A DNA stretch of 57,616 nt from Candidatus Poribacteria bacterium (GCA_003635185.1 PYJA01000001.1:1-57616); one strand, 5' to 3'; counted from the stretch's first letter, positions 33,222 through 43,506 are shown. Numbers and translations are program-made. The notes: a model not told the origin generated them from the letters alone.

Positions 33222-35414
33222 TTAAAGATATGGGGTTAGATCCCAAAGCAGGATTGTACCATCATAACTTGCACTCGCTAAGAGTTTGTTGTCTGGTGAG
33301 ATAGCAAGTGCCTGCACGTCTGTCGGGTGTCCCCAAAAGGTTGTTAAATGTTTGCCTGTTTCTACTTCCCACAAACAGATTGGCATCTTCTTCATACCTT
33401 CTTCCCACCATGCACCAGCGGCAAGATATTTCCCACACGCAGAAAATGCAGCAGCATGCATATGTTCACACTCTTGTGGTAGGGACAACCGGATATGAAT
33501 TTCACTCTGCTTCAAGTCATACACAAACGTTTCACCACCGCTGCAAGCCAAATACTGTCCATCAGGGGAAAATTCTATAAATTTATAAGGTTCTTGATTT
33601 AATCCAGCCTTATGTAATTTACAATGTGCAATGTTCCAAAACAATATCTCATTACCGTTGCAGACGAGGTACTGTCCACACGGAGAAAAACCAATGATTG
33701 ATGGGACTGTATCACTTTGAAACGCACCTATCTCCTCACCGTTACCAATGTCCCACAACTTAACATCTCCATAAGTTGATTCACTTGCGAGTAATCTTGT
33801 ATCATAGCTGAATTTCAATGTTTTAATAGTATCTCTATCTTCTTCATCCTCTACATAATCTTCATCTTCTTCAAAGAATTCATCTTCTTCAAAGAATTCA
33901 TCTTCTTCAAAGAATTCATCCTCTTCATAAATTTCATCAAATTCCCTAAGAGGGTGTATTAATTCAAAGAGTTTCCCGCCACTTTGTACATCCCACACCT
34001 TTATGTTACCATCTTCATCGGCATAGGCGAAAAGCGTGCCTGTTGGTGATAATGCAGGAAACGCGCTCCAGTATTTGCGTCCCGTTCCTTCAATAAGAGG
34101 GATACCATTCCCATCTGCTTCCCAGAGCGTAACAGTGTCATCTTTGATGCTTGCGACATAGAGTTTTCCAATATCGGTTTTATATAGAAACTGATTTTTC
34201 CCTGCTGATTCCACTTTTACAGCAGGGCGTGACCTTTTACTCGCAATATCCCACAACACAACACCTTCATGATGATGTTTCACTGCTAATGTTTTGCCAT
34301 CATCCGAAAACACTGCAAATGTAGGAAACGCATAAGGCGAATGTGTAGATGCAGGAAATGAAATAGGCGAATGTGTGAACTGCCGCCTATATGGGTGATC
34401 AGGGGTCCACACATTGATAAATTCATGCCTGCATTCATAAGCAAGTTGCGAACCGTTTGAAAATACTACGGTGTTGCCCCAATCATCTGCATCAGAAAAT
34501 TGGACAGTATTGCCCCAAACTTTATCAGAATAAAGTTGTTCACCACTCTCAAGGTCATGCACAGTGATAGTGGTTGGCTCTGTATCGTCATGTTCTACGA
34601 TCACCGCACGTAAAATTCCATCGGGTGTATAGGACGGAATGATGCGATACAGATCACCATAATCAGCATAAGACTGCACTTTTTGCCAAGTTTCCACATC
34701 CCATACGTACACGGTCCCATCTTCGCCTCCGGAGGCAAGATACCTCCTACACGGAGAAAAACAAAGTGTTGAGACCCAAGAAATATGCTCGCTGAGGGAT
34801 GCAATTTGTTGCTCACTTCCTACTTCCCACACGACAATTTCATCTGCATTATGATATGTTTCGCTTCTACATGTAGATGCTATCAGTTCCATATCAGGAG
34901 AGATGCTGATTGATCTGTGGAAACTTGCTTGTTCAATATCTGAATAGTATTGTGCAACTGGTTTACAGGTTTCCGCATCCCAGACTTCAACGACAGCAGA
35001 CCGGGCATAAGCAGCTGCGAGATATTGATTATCGGATGAAAAGGTGAGTCCTGAAATATAATCATTTGTTTCTAATTGCGTTATGCACCCACCATTTTGA
35101 AGGTCTAATACTTTTAGTATGTGGTCTGAATTGCTGATGGCAATCCACTTTCCATTAGGTGAAAAGGTGACACATCCAATCATACCCCGTTCCGTTTCCC
35201 AAAGTACGACAGGGTTTAGTGTTTCCAAGTCATACAACCAGAGTCCTACCCAAGTTCCGACTGCAAGATAACGGTGGTCTGGAGAAAATGCTATATCGGG
35301 TACGCAGCCCCGCCCTAAACGCGCAATCGCGCCTTCAGGGAGTGCCCAAGTTGTTACATCAATGTTATCAAAGTCTTCTGGTATGCTTATTGCAGATTTG
35401 TTGTTTTTCAACAC
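33222..35414 (-). CDS. free cytoplasmic WD40 propeller protein with repetitive acidic insert
   Basis: 730 residues, a close paralogue of its neighbour at 31165-33207; even the N-terminus MLKNNKSAISIPEDFD and the spacer DNA match. Leader ALPEGAIARLGRG, then WD40 blades, ending DGTILLWDLTPYL. The main difference is a long acidic loop near residue 500 built from repeated EEDEFF units and coded by 18-base tandem repeats (33860-33913). The 31165 and 35429 paralogues have shorter acidic loops at the same place, so this loop is a length-variable site. The downstream gene starts 14 bases after the stop. Confidence 0.85.
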   Translation of the reverse strand: MLKNNKSAISIPEDFDNIDVTTWALPEGAIARLGRGCVPDIAFSPDHRYLAVGTWVGLWLYDLETLNPVVLWETERGMIGCVTFSPNGKWIAISNSDHILKVLDLQNGGCITQLETNDYISGLTFSSDNQYLAAAYARSAVVEVWDAETCKPVAQYYSDIEQASFHRSISISPDMELIASTCRSETYHNADEIVVWEVGSEQQIASLSEHISWVSTLCFSPCRRYLASGGEDGTVYVWDVETWQKVQSYADYGDLYRIIPSYTPDGILRAVIVEHDDTEPTTITVHDLESGEQLYSDKVWGNTVQFSDADDWGNTVVFSNGSQLAYECRHEFINVWTPDHPYRRQFTHSPISFPASTHSPYAFPTFAVFSDDGKTLAVKHHHEGVVLWDIASKRSRPAVKVESAGKNQFLYKTDIGKLYVASIKDDTVTLWEADGNGIPLIEGTGRKYWSAFPALSPTGTLFAYADEDGNIKVWDVQSGGKLFELIHPLREFDEIYEEDEFFEEDEFFEEDEFFEEDEDYVEDEEDRDTIKTLKFSYDTRLLASESTYGDVKLWDIGNGEEIGAFQSDTVPSIIGFSPCGQYLVCNGNEILFWNIAHCKLHKAGLNQEPYKFIEFSPDGQYLACSGGETFVYDLKQSEIHIRLSLPQECEHMHAAAFSACGKYLAAGAWWEEGMKKMPICLWEVETGKHLTTFWGHPTDVQALAISPDNKLLASASYDGTILLWDLTPYL
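33860..33927 (-). repeat. 18-base tandem repeats coding an acidic loop
   Basis: Three exact copies of an 18-base unit (33860-33877, 33878-33895, 33896-33913) are followed by a degenerate fourth. The unit encodes six residues, EEDEFF in permuted form, so copy-number change keeps the frame. Confidence 0.9.
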
Positions 35415-35428
35415 AATTTCTCCTTATT

Positions 35429-37453
35429 TTAAAGATATGGGGTTAGATTCCAAAGCAGTACCGTGCCTTCATGGCTTGCACTGGCTAAAAGTTTGTTATC
35501 TGGAGAGAAGGCGAGTGCCATTACATCTGTGCTGTGTCCCCTAAAGGTGACAAGATGTTTTCCACTCTCGACTTCAAACAAACAGATAGGAAAGTTTTTT
35601 GTTGTCTTATTCCAAGATGCAACGTTTGCCAAGTACTGCCCACACGGTGAAAATTCAAGTTTTTCAACATACTCACATTCTGGGGGCAGTGACAACCTTG
35701 CTTCAATTTGAAATCGAGTTAATGTATATAAGTTTGTTTCGTCCTCACAAGGCTTGCGATGGGTAATATCCCAAATCACGAGATCTTCTGTTCCACTGCA
35801 AGAAAGGTACCGTCCACACGGAGAAAATTCAATGATTCCCGTGACTTTATCACTCGGAAACGTTTCTATCTCTTTGCCAAGTTCCATATCCCACAATTTG
35901 AAATTATTAGACTTTGATTCGCTTGCAAGTATTTTTCCATCATGACTGAATTCCAACTCATCTACAAAATCACCATCATCTTCATCATCGTCGTCATCAC
36001 TCGGTTCAAGGGGATGTGTCAAATTATGAAGTTTCTTCTTATTCTGTACATCCCACACTTGGACGGTGCCGTCTGCGTCAGCACAAGCGAAAAGCGTGCC
36101 TGTCGGTGCCAAGGCGGGAAACGCGCTCCAATATTCACGTCCCGTTGCTTCAATAAGTGGATTCCCGTCACTATCAGTCTTCCAAAGTGTAACAGTGTCG
36201 TCTTTGATACTTGCGGCATAGAGTTTTCCGCTCTCGGTTTTATATACAAACTGATTTTTCCCTACCGATGCCTCTTTTATTGCGGGACGTGAACGTTTGC
36301 TTGCAATATCCCATAGCACGACACCTTCCTGATAGTATTTCACGGCTAACGTCTTTCCATCTCCTGAGAATACCATTGAGTCTGGAAACGAGATAGGCGA
36401 ATGCATGAATTGACGTTTGGTAGGATTGTCAGAAGTCCACACGTTGATAAATTCATGTCTGCGTTCATAAGCAAGTTGTGAACCGTTTGAAAACAGGACA
36501 CTGTTTCCCCAATCAAATATGTAAGAAAAATCTATTGTATTGCCCCAAACTTGATCATTATAAATTTGCTCATCACTTTCAAGGTCACGGATAGAGATGG
36601 TAGCGGGCCCGGTATCGTCATAATGGACAATCGCTGCGCGTAGAATGCCATCGGGTGTCCAAGAAGGAATAATACGATATACACGACCATAATCGGTATA
36701 ACGCTGCACCTGTTGCCAAGTATTAACGTCCCAAACATACACGGTGCCATCTTCACCACCGGAGGCGAGGAACTGCCCGCACGGTGAAAAGCAGAGAGAC
36801 GTTACCCAACGGGTGTGTGCCGAGAGGCACGCGATCTGTTCGCCGCTTTCCATACTCCATACTATTATTGACTCCGCCCCGTCACTGGTAGCGGTGCTGC
36901 ACGTAGATGCTATCAGTCGAGTATCAGGTGAGAAACTGACAGGTTGATAATGTCCCGCTCTTTCATCGTCTGTAGTGAATTTTGCAAACGGTTTACCGGT
37001 TTCTGCATGCCAGACTTCAACAACAGAAGAACTGCCATGGACAGTATAGGCAACTGCGATATACCGGTTATCGGGGGAAAAGGACATGTTATCTACGTAC
37101 GTCTCTAATTTTACCGATATCAAGAACGTGCCATTCTGGATATCCCAAATCTTAAGCATTCGACCTGAATGACTGGCGGCTATCCATTTACCGTTAGGTG
37201 AAAAGGCGACAGCTTCGACCACCCCTTGTTCTGCATTCCAAAGTGCAACAGGCGAAAGTGTTGTGAGGTCATATAACCAGAGTCCTAAACAGGTGCCAAT
37301 GGCAAGTGACTGCCCATCAGCTGAGAACGTCATTTTAGGTTCACTGCCGCGCCCTAACCTGGCAATCGCACCTTCGGGAAGTGCCCAGGTTGTTACGTCA
37401 TCACCACCAACTCCTTTAGGTGATGAAATTATCGGTTTTTTGTTATCCATCAT
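35429..37453 (-). CDS. free cytoplasmic WD40 propeller protein
   Basis: 674 residues; third member of the tandem set. Leader TWALPEGAIARLGRG, then LGLWLYDLTTLSPVALWNAEQG and WD40 blades to EGTVLLWNLTPYL. An acidic loop (EPSDDDDDEDDGDF) occupies the variable site. Relative to its neighbours it lacks about ten residues after PISFP, an in-frame deletion. An AAGGAG site lies before the double ATG (37453/37450). No signal or membrane segment. Confidence 0.85.
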   Translation of the reverse strand: MMDNKKPIISSPKGVGGDDVTTWALPEGAIARLGRGSEPKMTFSADGQSLAIGTCLGLWLYDLTTLSPVALWNAEQGVVEAVAFSPNGKWIAASHSGRMLKIWDIQNGTFLISVKLETYVDNMSFSPDNRYIAVAYTVHGSSSVVEVWHAETGKPFAKFTTDDERAGHYQPVSFSPDTRLIASTCSTATSDGAESIIVWSMESGEQIACLSAHTRWVTSLCFSPCGQFLASGGEDGTVYVWDVNTWQQVQRYTDYGRVYRIIPSWTPDGILRAAIVHYDDTGPATISIRDLESDEQIYNDQVWGNTIDFSYIFDWGNSVLFSNGSQLAYERRHEFINVWTSDNPTKRQFMHSPISFPDSMVFSGDGKTLAVKYYQEGVVLWDIASKRSRPAIKEASVGKNQFVYKTESGKLYAASIKDDTVTLWKTDSDGNPLIEATGREYWSAFPALAPTGTLFACADADGTVQVWDVQNKKKLHNLTHPLEPSDDDDDEDDGDFVDELEFSHDGKILASESKSNNFKLWDMELGKEIETFPSDKVTGIIEFSPCGRYLSCSGTEDLVIWDITHRKPCEDETNLYTLTRFQIEARLSLPPECEYVEKLEFSPCGQYLANVASWNKTTKNFPICLFEVESGKHLVTFRGHSTDVMALAFSPDNKLLASASHEGTVLLWNLTPYL

Positions 37454-37465
37454 ACATCTCCTTGT

Positions 37466-39484
37466 CTACAGATACGGTGTCAAGTCCCACAGCAGGATTG
37501 CACCGCTTGTGCCAGCACTTGCCAAAAGCGTGTTATCAAGAGAAAACGCAAGAGAAGATATGCTTTCTGTTAACTCAAACGTAACAATAGGTTCGTCTCC
37601 GTTGCGGATATCCCAAATACATATATACCCATCACGTGTCCACGTATCAGGACTGCAAGCGACATATTGTCCACATGTAGATAATGCAAACGCTTCAATA
37701 TATTTTGGCTTCCACCAGTTTGGTTTAGGGATTTCCGACACTTTTTCATCCTGTAGAATATCCCATAAATCTATTGAATCATAATTACCCCAGCCTGCCC
37801 CCGACCAATCACACCAGATTTGTGAGGAATTTGGTGAAAACGCAAGGAATTGTATTCCATCCTCACTTGAATACCGGTCCAGAGGTTTACGTTGAACAAC
37901 ATCATAGATTTGACCAGAACGACTGATAAGATATGTGCCATCTTGACTAAATTCTATGTAGGGTGAGTTATGCGTTTTTTCTGTCGTATAGGTGTCATAG
38001 ATTTCACCTGTTGCGATATCCCAGATATAGACCTTACCATTCTCGTCTATGCAGGCGAGTAAATTGGCAGTAGAGGAGAAAACCGCGTCAGACACTTCAG
38101 CTTGTATAGAAAACGATGCAATCGGTGTGTCTGCTCCCAATTCCCAAAGTCGAACACTACTTTCATCACCGGAAGTGACAAAATGCTTTCCTTCAGACGA
38201 TACCTCCACACAAAAATAACGTTCTCCCCATCCATCTGAATCCGGTTTCATGCCGAGGGGTTTAAAAATGTGAGGTGGGTCATTGGAATGTGTAATATCC
38301 CAACTGAAAATACCATCATGCCTGTCTGTTGTGATTAACGCCTTTCCATCTAAAGAAAACTGCTGCGGACCTACAAAAAATCCAGCGGTATGCCCCAAAG
38401 AGATTAATTGGTCTTCGCCTTCAATCCAAATATGCACATCGTTTTCACTCTCGAATGCAAGACGTGTTCCATGTGAATAGTCTATATTATAGGGTCCAGT
38501 TTCTTCTGGGTGTTGATAAAGTATTTCATTGTTATCTAAATCATGCATTGAAAATGCGTCATCTTTGTACGCGTAAACAGTGGATAAGAGTCGGTTTTCC
38601 GGTGCATAACTGATATTATGGTAACCTTTGTCCTCCACTTCTTGATAAACTTTATGCAGGTGCCAAGGTTGCGGTTCTGCTGAGGATAGTGCTGGGACTT
38701 TCCATACCTTGGTAATACCGTTGTCACATATAGCCATAAACTTTCCGCACGGTGAAAAAGAGATAGAACTGACATCTTTACCCCCATCAAGAGTGGTGAG
38801 ATGTTTTCCTGTTGCTAACTCATAGACTACGACTTGGCCTGCATCTAACAACCATCTTCCATCAATTACAGGATATCCATTCGTATTAAACGGTTCAGGT
38901 GCTCCATCGGGGGAAGCAAAAGCGAGTAAGCTGCCATCAGGTGAAAATGCAAGCGGGTTGGTCCCCACATACAATAATTCTCGCGTCGGACGATTAGAGG
39001 TTGCATCCTCTTGTAGATTTTCTGGAAGCCGCCAGACTTCAACACTACAATATAGTTTCTTCTCGGGATTAGAACTTCTATTTGTTCCTCCTACAGCAAA
39101 CCATTCTCGATTGGGTGAAAAGATAAGTTCGGAATTACCTCCACTTTCATCTCGCGGTAACTCTGCTAAGCAATTACCGCTCTCCACATCCCAGATTTTG
39201 ATAGGACCGCCCCAGCTGCTTGTTGCTATCCATTCTCCACAAGCAGAAAAGGCGACAGCCGAAATTTGTGTTCCTACTTCCCAAAGTGATAGAGGTGTAC
39301 GCTTAGTTACATCATACAACCACAAACCGAGATAACTTCCAATGGCGAGAAGCGTGCCATTTGGGGATAATGTCATTGTCACGCTATTACCTTTTCCTAA
39401 CCTGGCAATAGCACCTTCAGGTAAATGCCATGTGCTGCTATCTGTGCTATCGTAGTCAAACTGAAGCGATATATTCTTTTTCAT
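37466..39484 (-). CDS. free cytoplasmic WD40 propeller protein, first of the tandem set
   Basis: 672 residues; the most divergent of the four. Leader TWHLPEGAIARLGKG, then LGLWLYDVTKRTPLSLWEVG, WD40 blades such as SACGEWIATSSWGGPIKIWDVESG, and the end SGAILLWDLTPYL. It lacks the acidic loop. The gap upstream carries a 121-base transposon-like repeat (39511-39631), leaving about 26 bases for a proximal leader, so that insertion may affect operon expression. Confidence 0.85.
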   Translation of the reverse strand: MKKNISLQFDYDSTDSSTWHLPEGAIARLGKGNSVTMTLSPNGTLLAIGSYLGLWLYDVTKRTPLSLWEVGTQISAVAFSACGEWIATSSWGGPIKIWDVESGNCLAELPRDESGGNSELIFSPNREWFAVGGTNRSSNPEKKLYCSVEVWRLPENLQEDATSNRPTRELLYVGTNPLAFSPDGSLLAFASPDGAPEPFNTNGYPVIDGRWLLDAGQVVVYELATGKHLTTLDGGKDVSSISFSPCGKFMAICDNGITKVWKVPALSSAEPQPWHLHKVYQEVEDKGYHNISYAPENRLLSTVYAYKDDAFSMHDLDNNEILYQHPEETGPYNIDYSHGTRLAFESENDVHIWIEGEDQLISLGHTAGFFVGPQQFSLDGKALITTDRHDGIFSWDITHSNDPPHIFKPLGMKPDSDGWGERYFCVEVSSEGKHFVTSGDESSVRLWELGADTPIASFSIQAEVSDAVFSSTANLLACIDENGKVYIWDIATGEIYDTYTTEKTHNSPYIEFSQDGTYLISRSGQIYDVVQRKPLDRYSSEDGIQFLAFSPNSSQIWCDWSGAGWGNYDSIDLWDILQDEKVSEIPKPNWWKPKYIEAFALSTCGQYVACSPDTWTRDGYICIWDIRNGDEPIVTFELTESISSLAFSLDNTLLASAGTSGAILLWDLTPYL

Positions 39485-39510
39485 GATAATGCCTCCAACT
39501 TACATGCTAT

Positions 39511-39631
39511 CAGGACTTACACATTCCCCCTTGATAAGGGGGTTAGGGGGTTAAAAAGTCGTTATTTTAGGTCCTTAACCCCCTAAATCCCCCTTATCAG
39601 TGGGACTTTAAGAGAAACTGCGTAAGTCCTG
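39511..39631. mobile_element. MITE, 121 bases, with 7-base target-site duplication
   Basis: The terminal inverted repeats are CAGGACTTACACA (39511-39523) and, inverted, CAGGACTTACGCA (39619-39631), 12 of 13 identical. Direct repeats ATGCTAT flank both sides (39504-39510 and 39632-39638), a clean target duplication. The interior is a C/G-run palindrome with GGGGGTTAGGGGGTTAA against TTAACCCCCTAAATCCCCC. It has no ORF and must be moved by a transposase elsewhere. It sits between two propeller genes, upstream of the 39484 operon. Confidence 0.85.
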
Positions 39632-39646
39632 ATGCTATTTTATATT

Positions 39647-41470
39647 TCAATCAAAAGTGTTTCCAACTTTCTGAGCGTCCCACAAAAGGATGGTGCCATC
39701 ATCACCGCCGCTGGCAAGGGTTCTGCCATCGGGACTAAACACCAAAGCCTCAATGTCAGCATAGTGCCCACTCAAGACAGCTCGTAGGTTACCGGTGTGG
39801 GCATCCCATAATCGAACTTTATCATCTTGACCGCCACCTGCAAGGATATTTCCATCGGTGGAAAATGCCAACGCATAAAGGTTATCTGGCACTGCAAAGG
39901 TTGAAAGATGTTCACAATTTTGTGGATCCCATAGCCGAATTGTTCCATCCCAACCTGCGCTGGCAAGGACTTTTCCATCTGACGAAAATGCTATTGCACC
40001 AATCTTTTCGGTATGTCCCTTAAGAACAGTAAGCGGATGCCCTGTGTTTGCATTCCATAAACGAAGTGTCCCATCAGCACTACAACTTGCAAGGATTGTA
40101 CCATCAGGTGAACCGGCAACTGCCAATATATTATCAGTATGTCCTGTTAAAAGTGCTAATTGATTCCCTGTATCAATGTCCCATAATCGGATTGTGTTGT
40201 CGTCACTCCCACTGGCAAGTGTCGTGCTATTTGGGACGAATGCTAATGTGCGGATATAATCTGTATGTCCTTGCAAGATTGCGCTTTGGGTACCAGAGTT
40301 GACATGCCACAAGAAAATTCTCTCATTATTGGCATTTGCAAGCATTGCACCATCGGGAGAAAATGCAACATGATCAATAGAGTCGCGAGGACCGTCAAAA
40401 GGTGTCGACTCAGTGTAAGTATTCATATCCCACAGGTGAGGTGTATTATCACTTGCGCTGCTTGCAAGAACGCTGCCATCAGGCGAAAAATCGAGAAAAA
40501 TGCTCCATCTTGCATGGCCGGTGATGACCCCCTTTTCGGTGCCGCTGTTTACGTTCCAAAATCGGATAGTGCTATCCTCACTAACACTTGCAAGCGTTTT
40601 GCCGTCAGGTGAGAACGCTGTGTCCCAAACTAATGCTTTATGTCCTATGAGCCGGGTGTGTTCTATACCAGTCCCAGCATTCCATATCCGTACAGAATGA
40701 TCATCACAATTCGTTGCAGCAAGAGTGCCATCCGGTGAAAACACCGTTCGACCGAAACTCTCAAGGTCTGTCGCGAGAGTTGCCACCTTTTCGCCGGTAG
40801 TAACATCCCACAAACAGACGGTTTTGTCATGACTTCGACTGGCAAGTATAATGCCATTAGGAGAAAATGCCAAATTCCTAATATCATCTTCATGCCCGGT
40901 TAATGTGGAGAGATGTCTACCATCGCTGACATCCCAGAGGCAAATGGTGTTGTCAAAACCTCCGGTCGCAAGAACTTTGCTATCTGCAGAAAATGCTAAC
41001 GTCATGATTGGCTCTGTATGCCCTATAACAGTAGAACGTAAACGACCAGTCCGACTATCCCAAAATCGGATTGCCTTATCCCATCCGACAGATGCAAAAG
41101 TTGTGCCATCTGGTGAGAGAATAATATTCTGAATATCCTTTGTCCGTTCCCTCAAGGTAATTTGGCGTTGTCCGATTTGCGTATCCCATAACGTAAATGA
41201 AATAGTGTCATCCCAATTTTGTGTGAAAAGGGTCGTGCCTTCCCACGAAAACGGAAGTGTGTTCGTGCCTTGATCCTGACCTTGCTGGAGAAGCGCAACT
41301 TCCTTGTAAGTATGGGCATCGTATATCCAAATACCGATCAAACCTGTGACTGCAAGTTGTGTTCCATCTGGTGAATATCGTACCTCTTCAAGGCCACCTT
41401 TGCCGAGACGTGCTTTTGCACCTGGGGGAAGCCCCCATTGTGTGTAGGGTGGTGGATTTTCCATATTCAT
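39647..41470 (-). CDS. free WD40 propeller protein
   Basis: 607 residues, no signal peptide. It begins MNMENPPPYTQWG, then LPPGAKARLGKG, and is then almost wholly regular WD40 repeats (about thirteen), for example LAFSADSKVLATGGFDNTICLWDVSDGRHLSTLTGHEDDIRN. The last blade is GGDDGTILLWDAQKVG. The leader and first blade (SPDGTQLAVTGLIGIWIYD) resemble those of the membrane-tethered sigma fusions more than those of the acidic-loop set. GAGG lies 10 bases upstream of the ATG. Its stop codon is followed by the MITE. Confidence 0.85.
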   Translation of the reverse strand: MNMENPPPYTQWGLPPGAKARLGKGGLEEVRYSPDGTQLAVTGLIGIWIYDAHTYKEVALLQQGQDQGTNTLPFSWEGTTLFTQNWDDTISFTLWDTQIGQRQITLRERTKDIQNIILSPDGTTFASVGWDKAIRFWDSRTGRLRSTVIGHTEPIMTLAFSADSKVLATGGFDNTICLWDVSDGRHLSTLTGHEDDIRNLAFSPNGIILASRSHDKTVCLWDVTTGEKVATLATDLESFGRTVFSPDGTLAATNCDDHSVRIWNAGTGIEHTRLIGHKALVWDTAFSPDGKTLASVSEDSTIRFWNVNSGTEKGVITGHARWSIFLDFSPDGSVLASSASDNTPHLWDMNTYTESTPFDGPRDSIDHVAFSPDGAMLANANNERIFLWHVNSGTQSAILQGHTDYIRTLAFVPNSTTLASGSDDNTIRLWDIDTGNQLALLTGHTDNILAVAGSPDGTILASCSADGTLRLWNANTGHPLTVLKGHTEKIGAIAFSSDGKVLASAGWDGTIRLWDPQNCEHLSTFAVPDNLYALAFSTDGNILAGGGQDDKVRLWDAHTGNLRAVLSGHYADIEALVFSPDGRTLASGGDDGTILLWDAQKVGNTFD

Positions 41471-41501
41471 ATTATCAATACCTCTGTTTTGGTTAATGAA
41501 T

Positions 41502-43478
41502 TTACTCTGTTAAATCCCATAAAATCACAGTGCTGTCTCTACATCCACTTACAAGCGTTTTGCCATCGGAAGAAAAAACTACAGAATTGATAGCACCTAT
41601 ATGTCCTTTCAGGGTTTTCAGAAGTTTTCCTGTAGCAACATCCCACAAAGATATATTATCCACAGCTACACTCACAAGTGTGTTGCCATCTGGTGAAAGG
41701 ACAGCATAATATCCTTTTTCTATCGACTGTGTAATCTCCTTATTCTCTCCAGTAGTAACATCCCAAAAATTGATTTTCCCGTTGTCGTCTGCGGTTACAA
41801 GGGTTGTACCGTCAGGGGAAAAATCTATTGAATAAACATCATCTGCTTCAATTTTTATAGTTCTCACAAGTTCGTCAGTTGCAACATTCCAAAGATGAAT
41901 GGTTGCATCGTCTTCAGTACTGGCTAAAATCTGTCCATTAGGTGAAAATAAAACTGTCCTAACACCTGATGCCTGCTTTTTAAAGGTTTTTAAATGTTCT
42001 CCCATATCAGCATCCCACAATCGGATCGTACCATCCCAACTTCCACTGGCAAGAGTTTGCCCATCTGGACTAAATACTACCGAGGAGACTCCTTCGGTGT
42101 GTCCTTTGAGAGTCGCCCTCTTATTCCATTTGCCAACATCCCATAGTAAAATTGTATTATCGTAAGTTCCAATACCGATTGTTTTTCCATCTGGAGAATA
42201 TGCAATTGCAGATACATTACTATTAGTTTCTATCGTTCTCTGTAGTTTATGATTTTCTATATCCCAAATACGAACAATATAGTCAAAACTTGCTAATGTT
42301 TTCTCATTTGGAGAATATATCGCACCACCAACTACCTCAGAATATCCGGTGATTGTGTTTTGAAGTTCCCCGGTTCCCACATCCCAAAAATAGATGTCAA
42401 ATCCGTTGGAAACGGCAAGTGTGCGCCCATCGGGTGAATACCTAAAATCATTAACACTTGTTCTTATTCCAGACATTTTGAGGTTATGTAATAACTCTCC
42501 TGCCTTGGCATCAAACAGTAGCATTGCCCCATCTTCATCGTCATCACAAGCAAAAGTTTTACCATCTGGAGAATGTTCCACAAAATTCAACTTTGTTTCC
42601 GATGTGATAGTCTTGATTTTCTCTCCTGTCTGACTATTCCATAACGTGAGTGTTTCATCAGAACTCACGATAGCAAGCGTTTTGCCATCTCTTGAAAAGT
42701 CAATAGAAGAGATCTCACTTGTCCCCTCTCTGAAATTACGCAAGAATTCGCCAGTATCGGCATTCCATAAGCACACATTGTTATCTCCACCCTGACTTGC
42801 AATCATTTTTCCATCTGGAGAATATTGCAGAGCATCTATGGAATTTGCGTGTGCTGCGAAAGTCAACTGAAGTTCACCTGTGGCGACATCCCAAAAACGG
42901 ATGGCTTCACCGCTACCGCCTACAAGTCTGCTTCCATCAGAACTGAACTTCAATACCTTACACCCATGTTCTGTGAAGGTTGCTTTCAGTTCGCCAGTGA
43001 CACCATTCCATAATCGGATGGTATTGTCGCTACTTGCTATTGCAAGTGTTCCGCCATCCGGGCTGAAGACGATGTAATTGACTTTAATTTTCTGCTCTGT
43101 GAGGGTCGCAATCAGTTCACCTGTAGATATATTCCATAGTTTTATCTCTGCAGGAGACCATTCGCCATCACCACTCTCGCTGACAAGTGTTTTGCTATCT
43201 GGACTAAAAAATACGCCCGTGACATAATCTGTATGTCCTGTTAGTAGGTGCAGCTCATCGTAGGTTTGTGTGTCATAGAGCCAAACACCGATTGTGCTTG
43301 CCACAGCAAGTCGGGTGCCGTCTGGTGAATATTCAAAATTAAAGACATACCCTTTCCCGAACCGCGCGATAGCACTCTCAGGCAGATAGTTTCTGATATA
43401 ATCTTGAGCAAAACTAACAGAATGCAACGATAGAGACATGAAGACAATTGGAAATAGTAATAAACCAACATTTTTCAT
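41502..43478 (-). CDS. exported WD40 propeller protein
   Basis: 658 residues from the ATG at 43478, which has AAAAAGGAG 9 bases upstream; a longer start at 43529 is rejected. A Sec signal peptide, MKNVGLLLFPIVFMSLSLHSVSFAQ, has no lipobox, so the protein is periplasmic or secreted. The mature protein starts DYIRNYLPESAIARFGKG, then WD40 blades to RDSTVILWDLTE. The propeller is clearly the same as that fused to sigma at 50273-52837: NYLP..AI.RFGKGYVFNF.YSPDGT, KGYYAVLSPDGNTL and DVATGKLLKTLKGHI are shared. An exported twin of a sigma-fused sensor is notable. Confidence 0.88.
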   Translation of the reverse strand: MKNVGLLLFPIVFMSLSLHSVSFAQDYIRNYLPESAIARFGKGYVFNFEYSPDGTRLAVASTIGVWLYDTQTYDELHLLTGHTDYVTGVFFSPDSKTLVSESGDGEWSPAEIKLWNISTGELIATLTEQKIKVNYIVFSPDGGTLAIASSDNTIRLWNGVTGELKATFTEHGCKVLKFSSDGSRLVGGSGEAIRFWDVATGELQLTFAAHANSIDALQYSPDGKMIASQGGDNNVCLWNADTGEFLRNFREGTSEISSIDFSRDGKTLAIVSSDETLTLWNSQTGEKIKTITSETKLNFVEHSPDGKTFACDDDEDGAMLLFDAKAGELLHNLKMSGIRTSVNDFRYSPDGRTLAVSNGFDIYFWDVGTGELQNTITGYSEVVGGAIYSPNEKTLASFDYIVRIWDIENHKLQRTIETNSNVSAIAYSPDGKTIGIGTYDNTILLWDVGKWNKRATLKGHTEGVSSVVFSPDGQTLASGSWDGTIRLWDADMGEHLKTFKKQASGVRTVLFSPNGQILASTEDDATIHLWNVATDELVRTIKIEADDVYSIDFSPDGTTLVTADDNGKINFWDVTTGENKEITQSIEKGYYAVLSPDGNTLVSVAVDNISLWDVATGKLLKTLKGHIGAINSVVFSSDGKTLVSGCRDSTVILWDLTE

Positions 43479-43506
43479 TGAAAGACTCCTTTTTGAACAA
43501 AACCGT

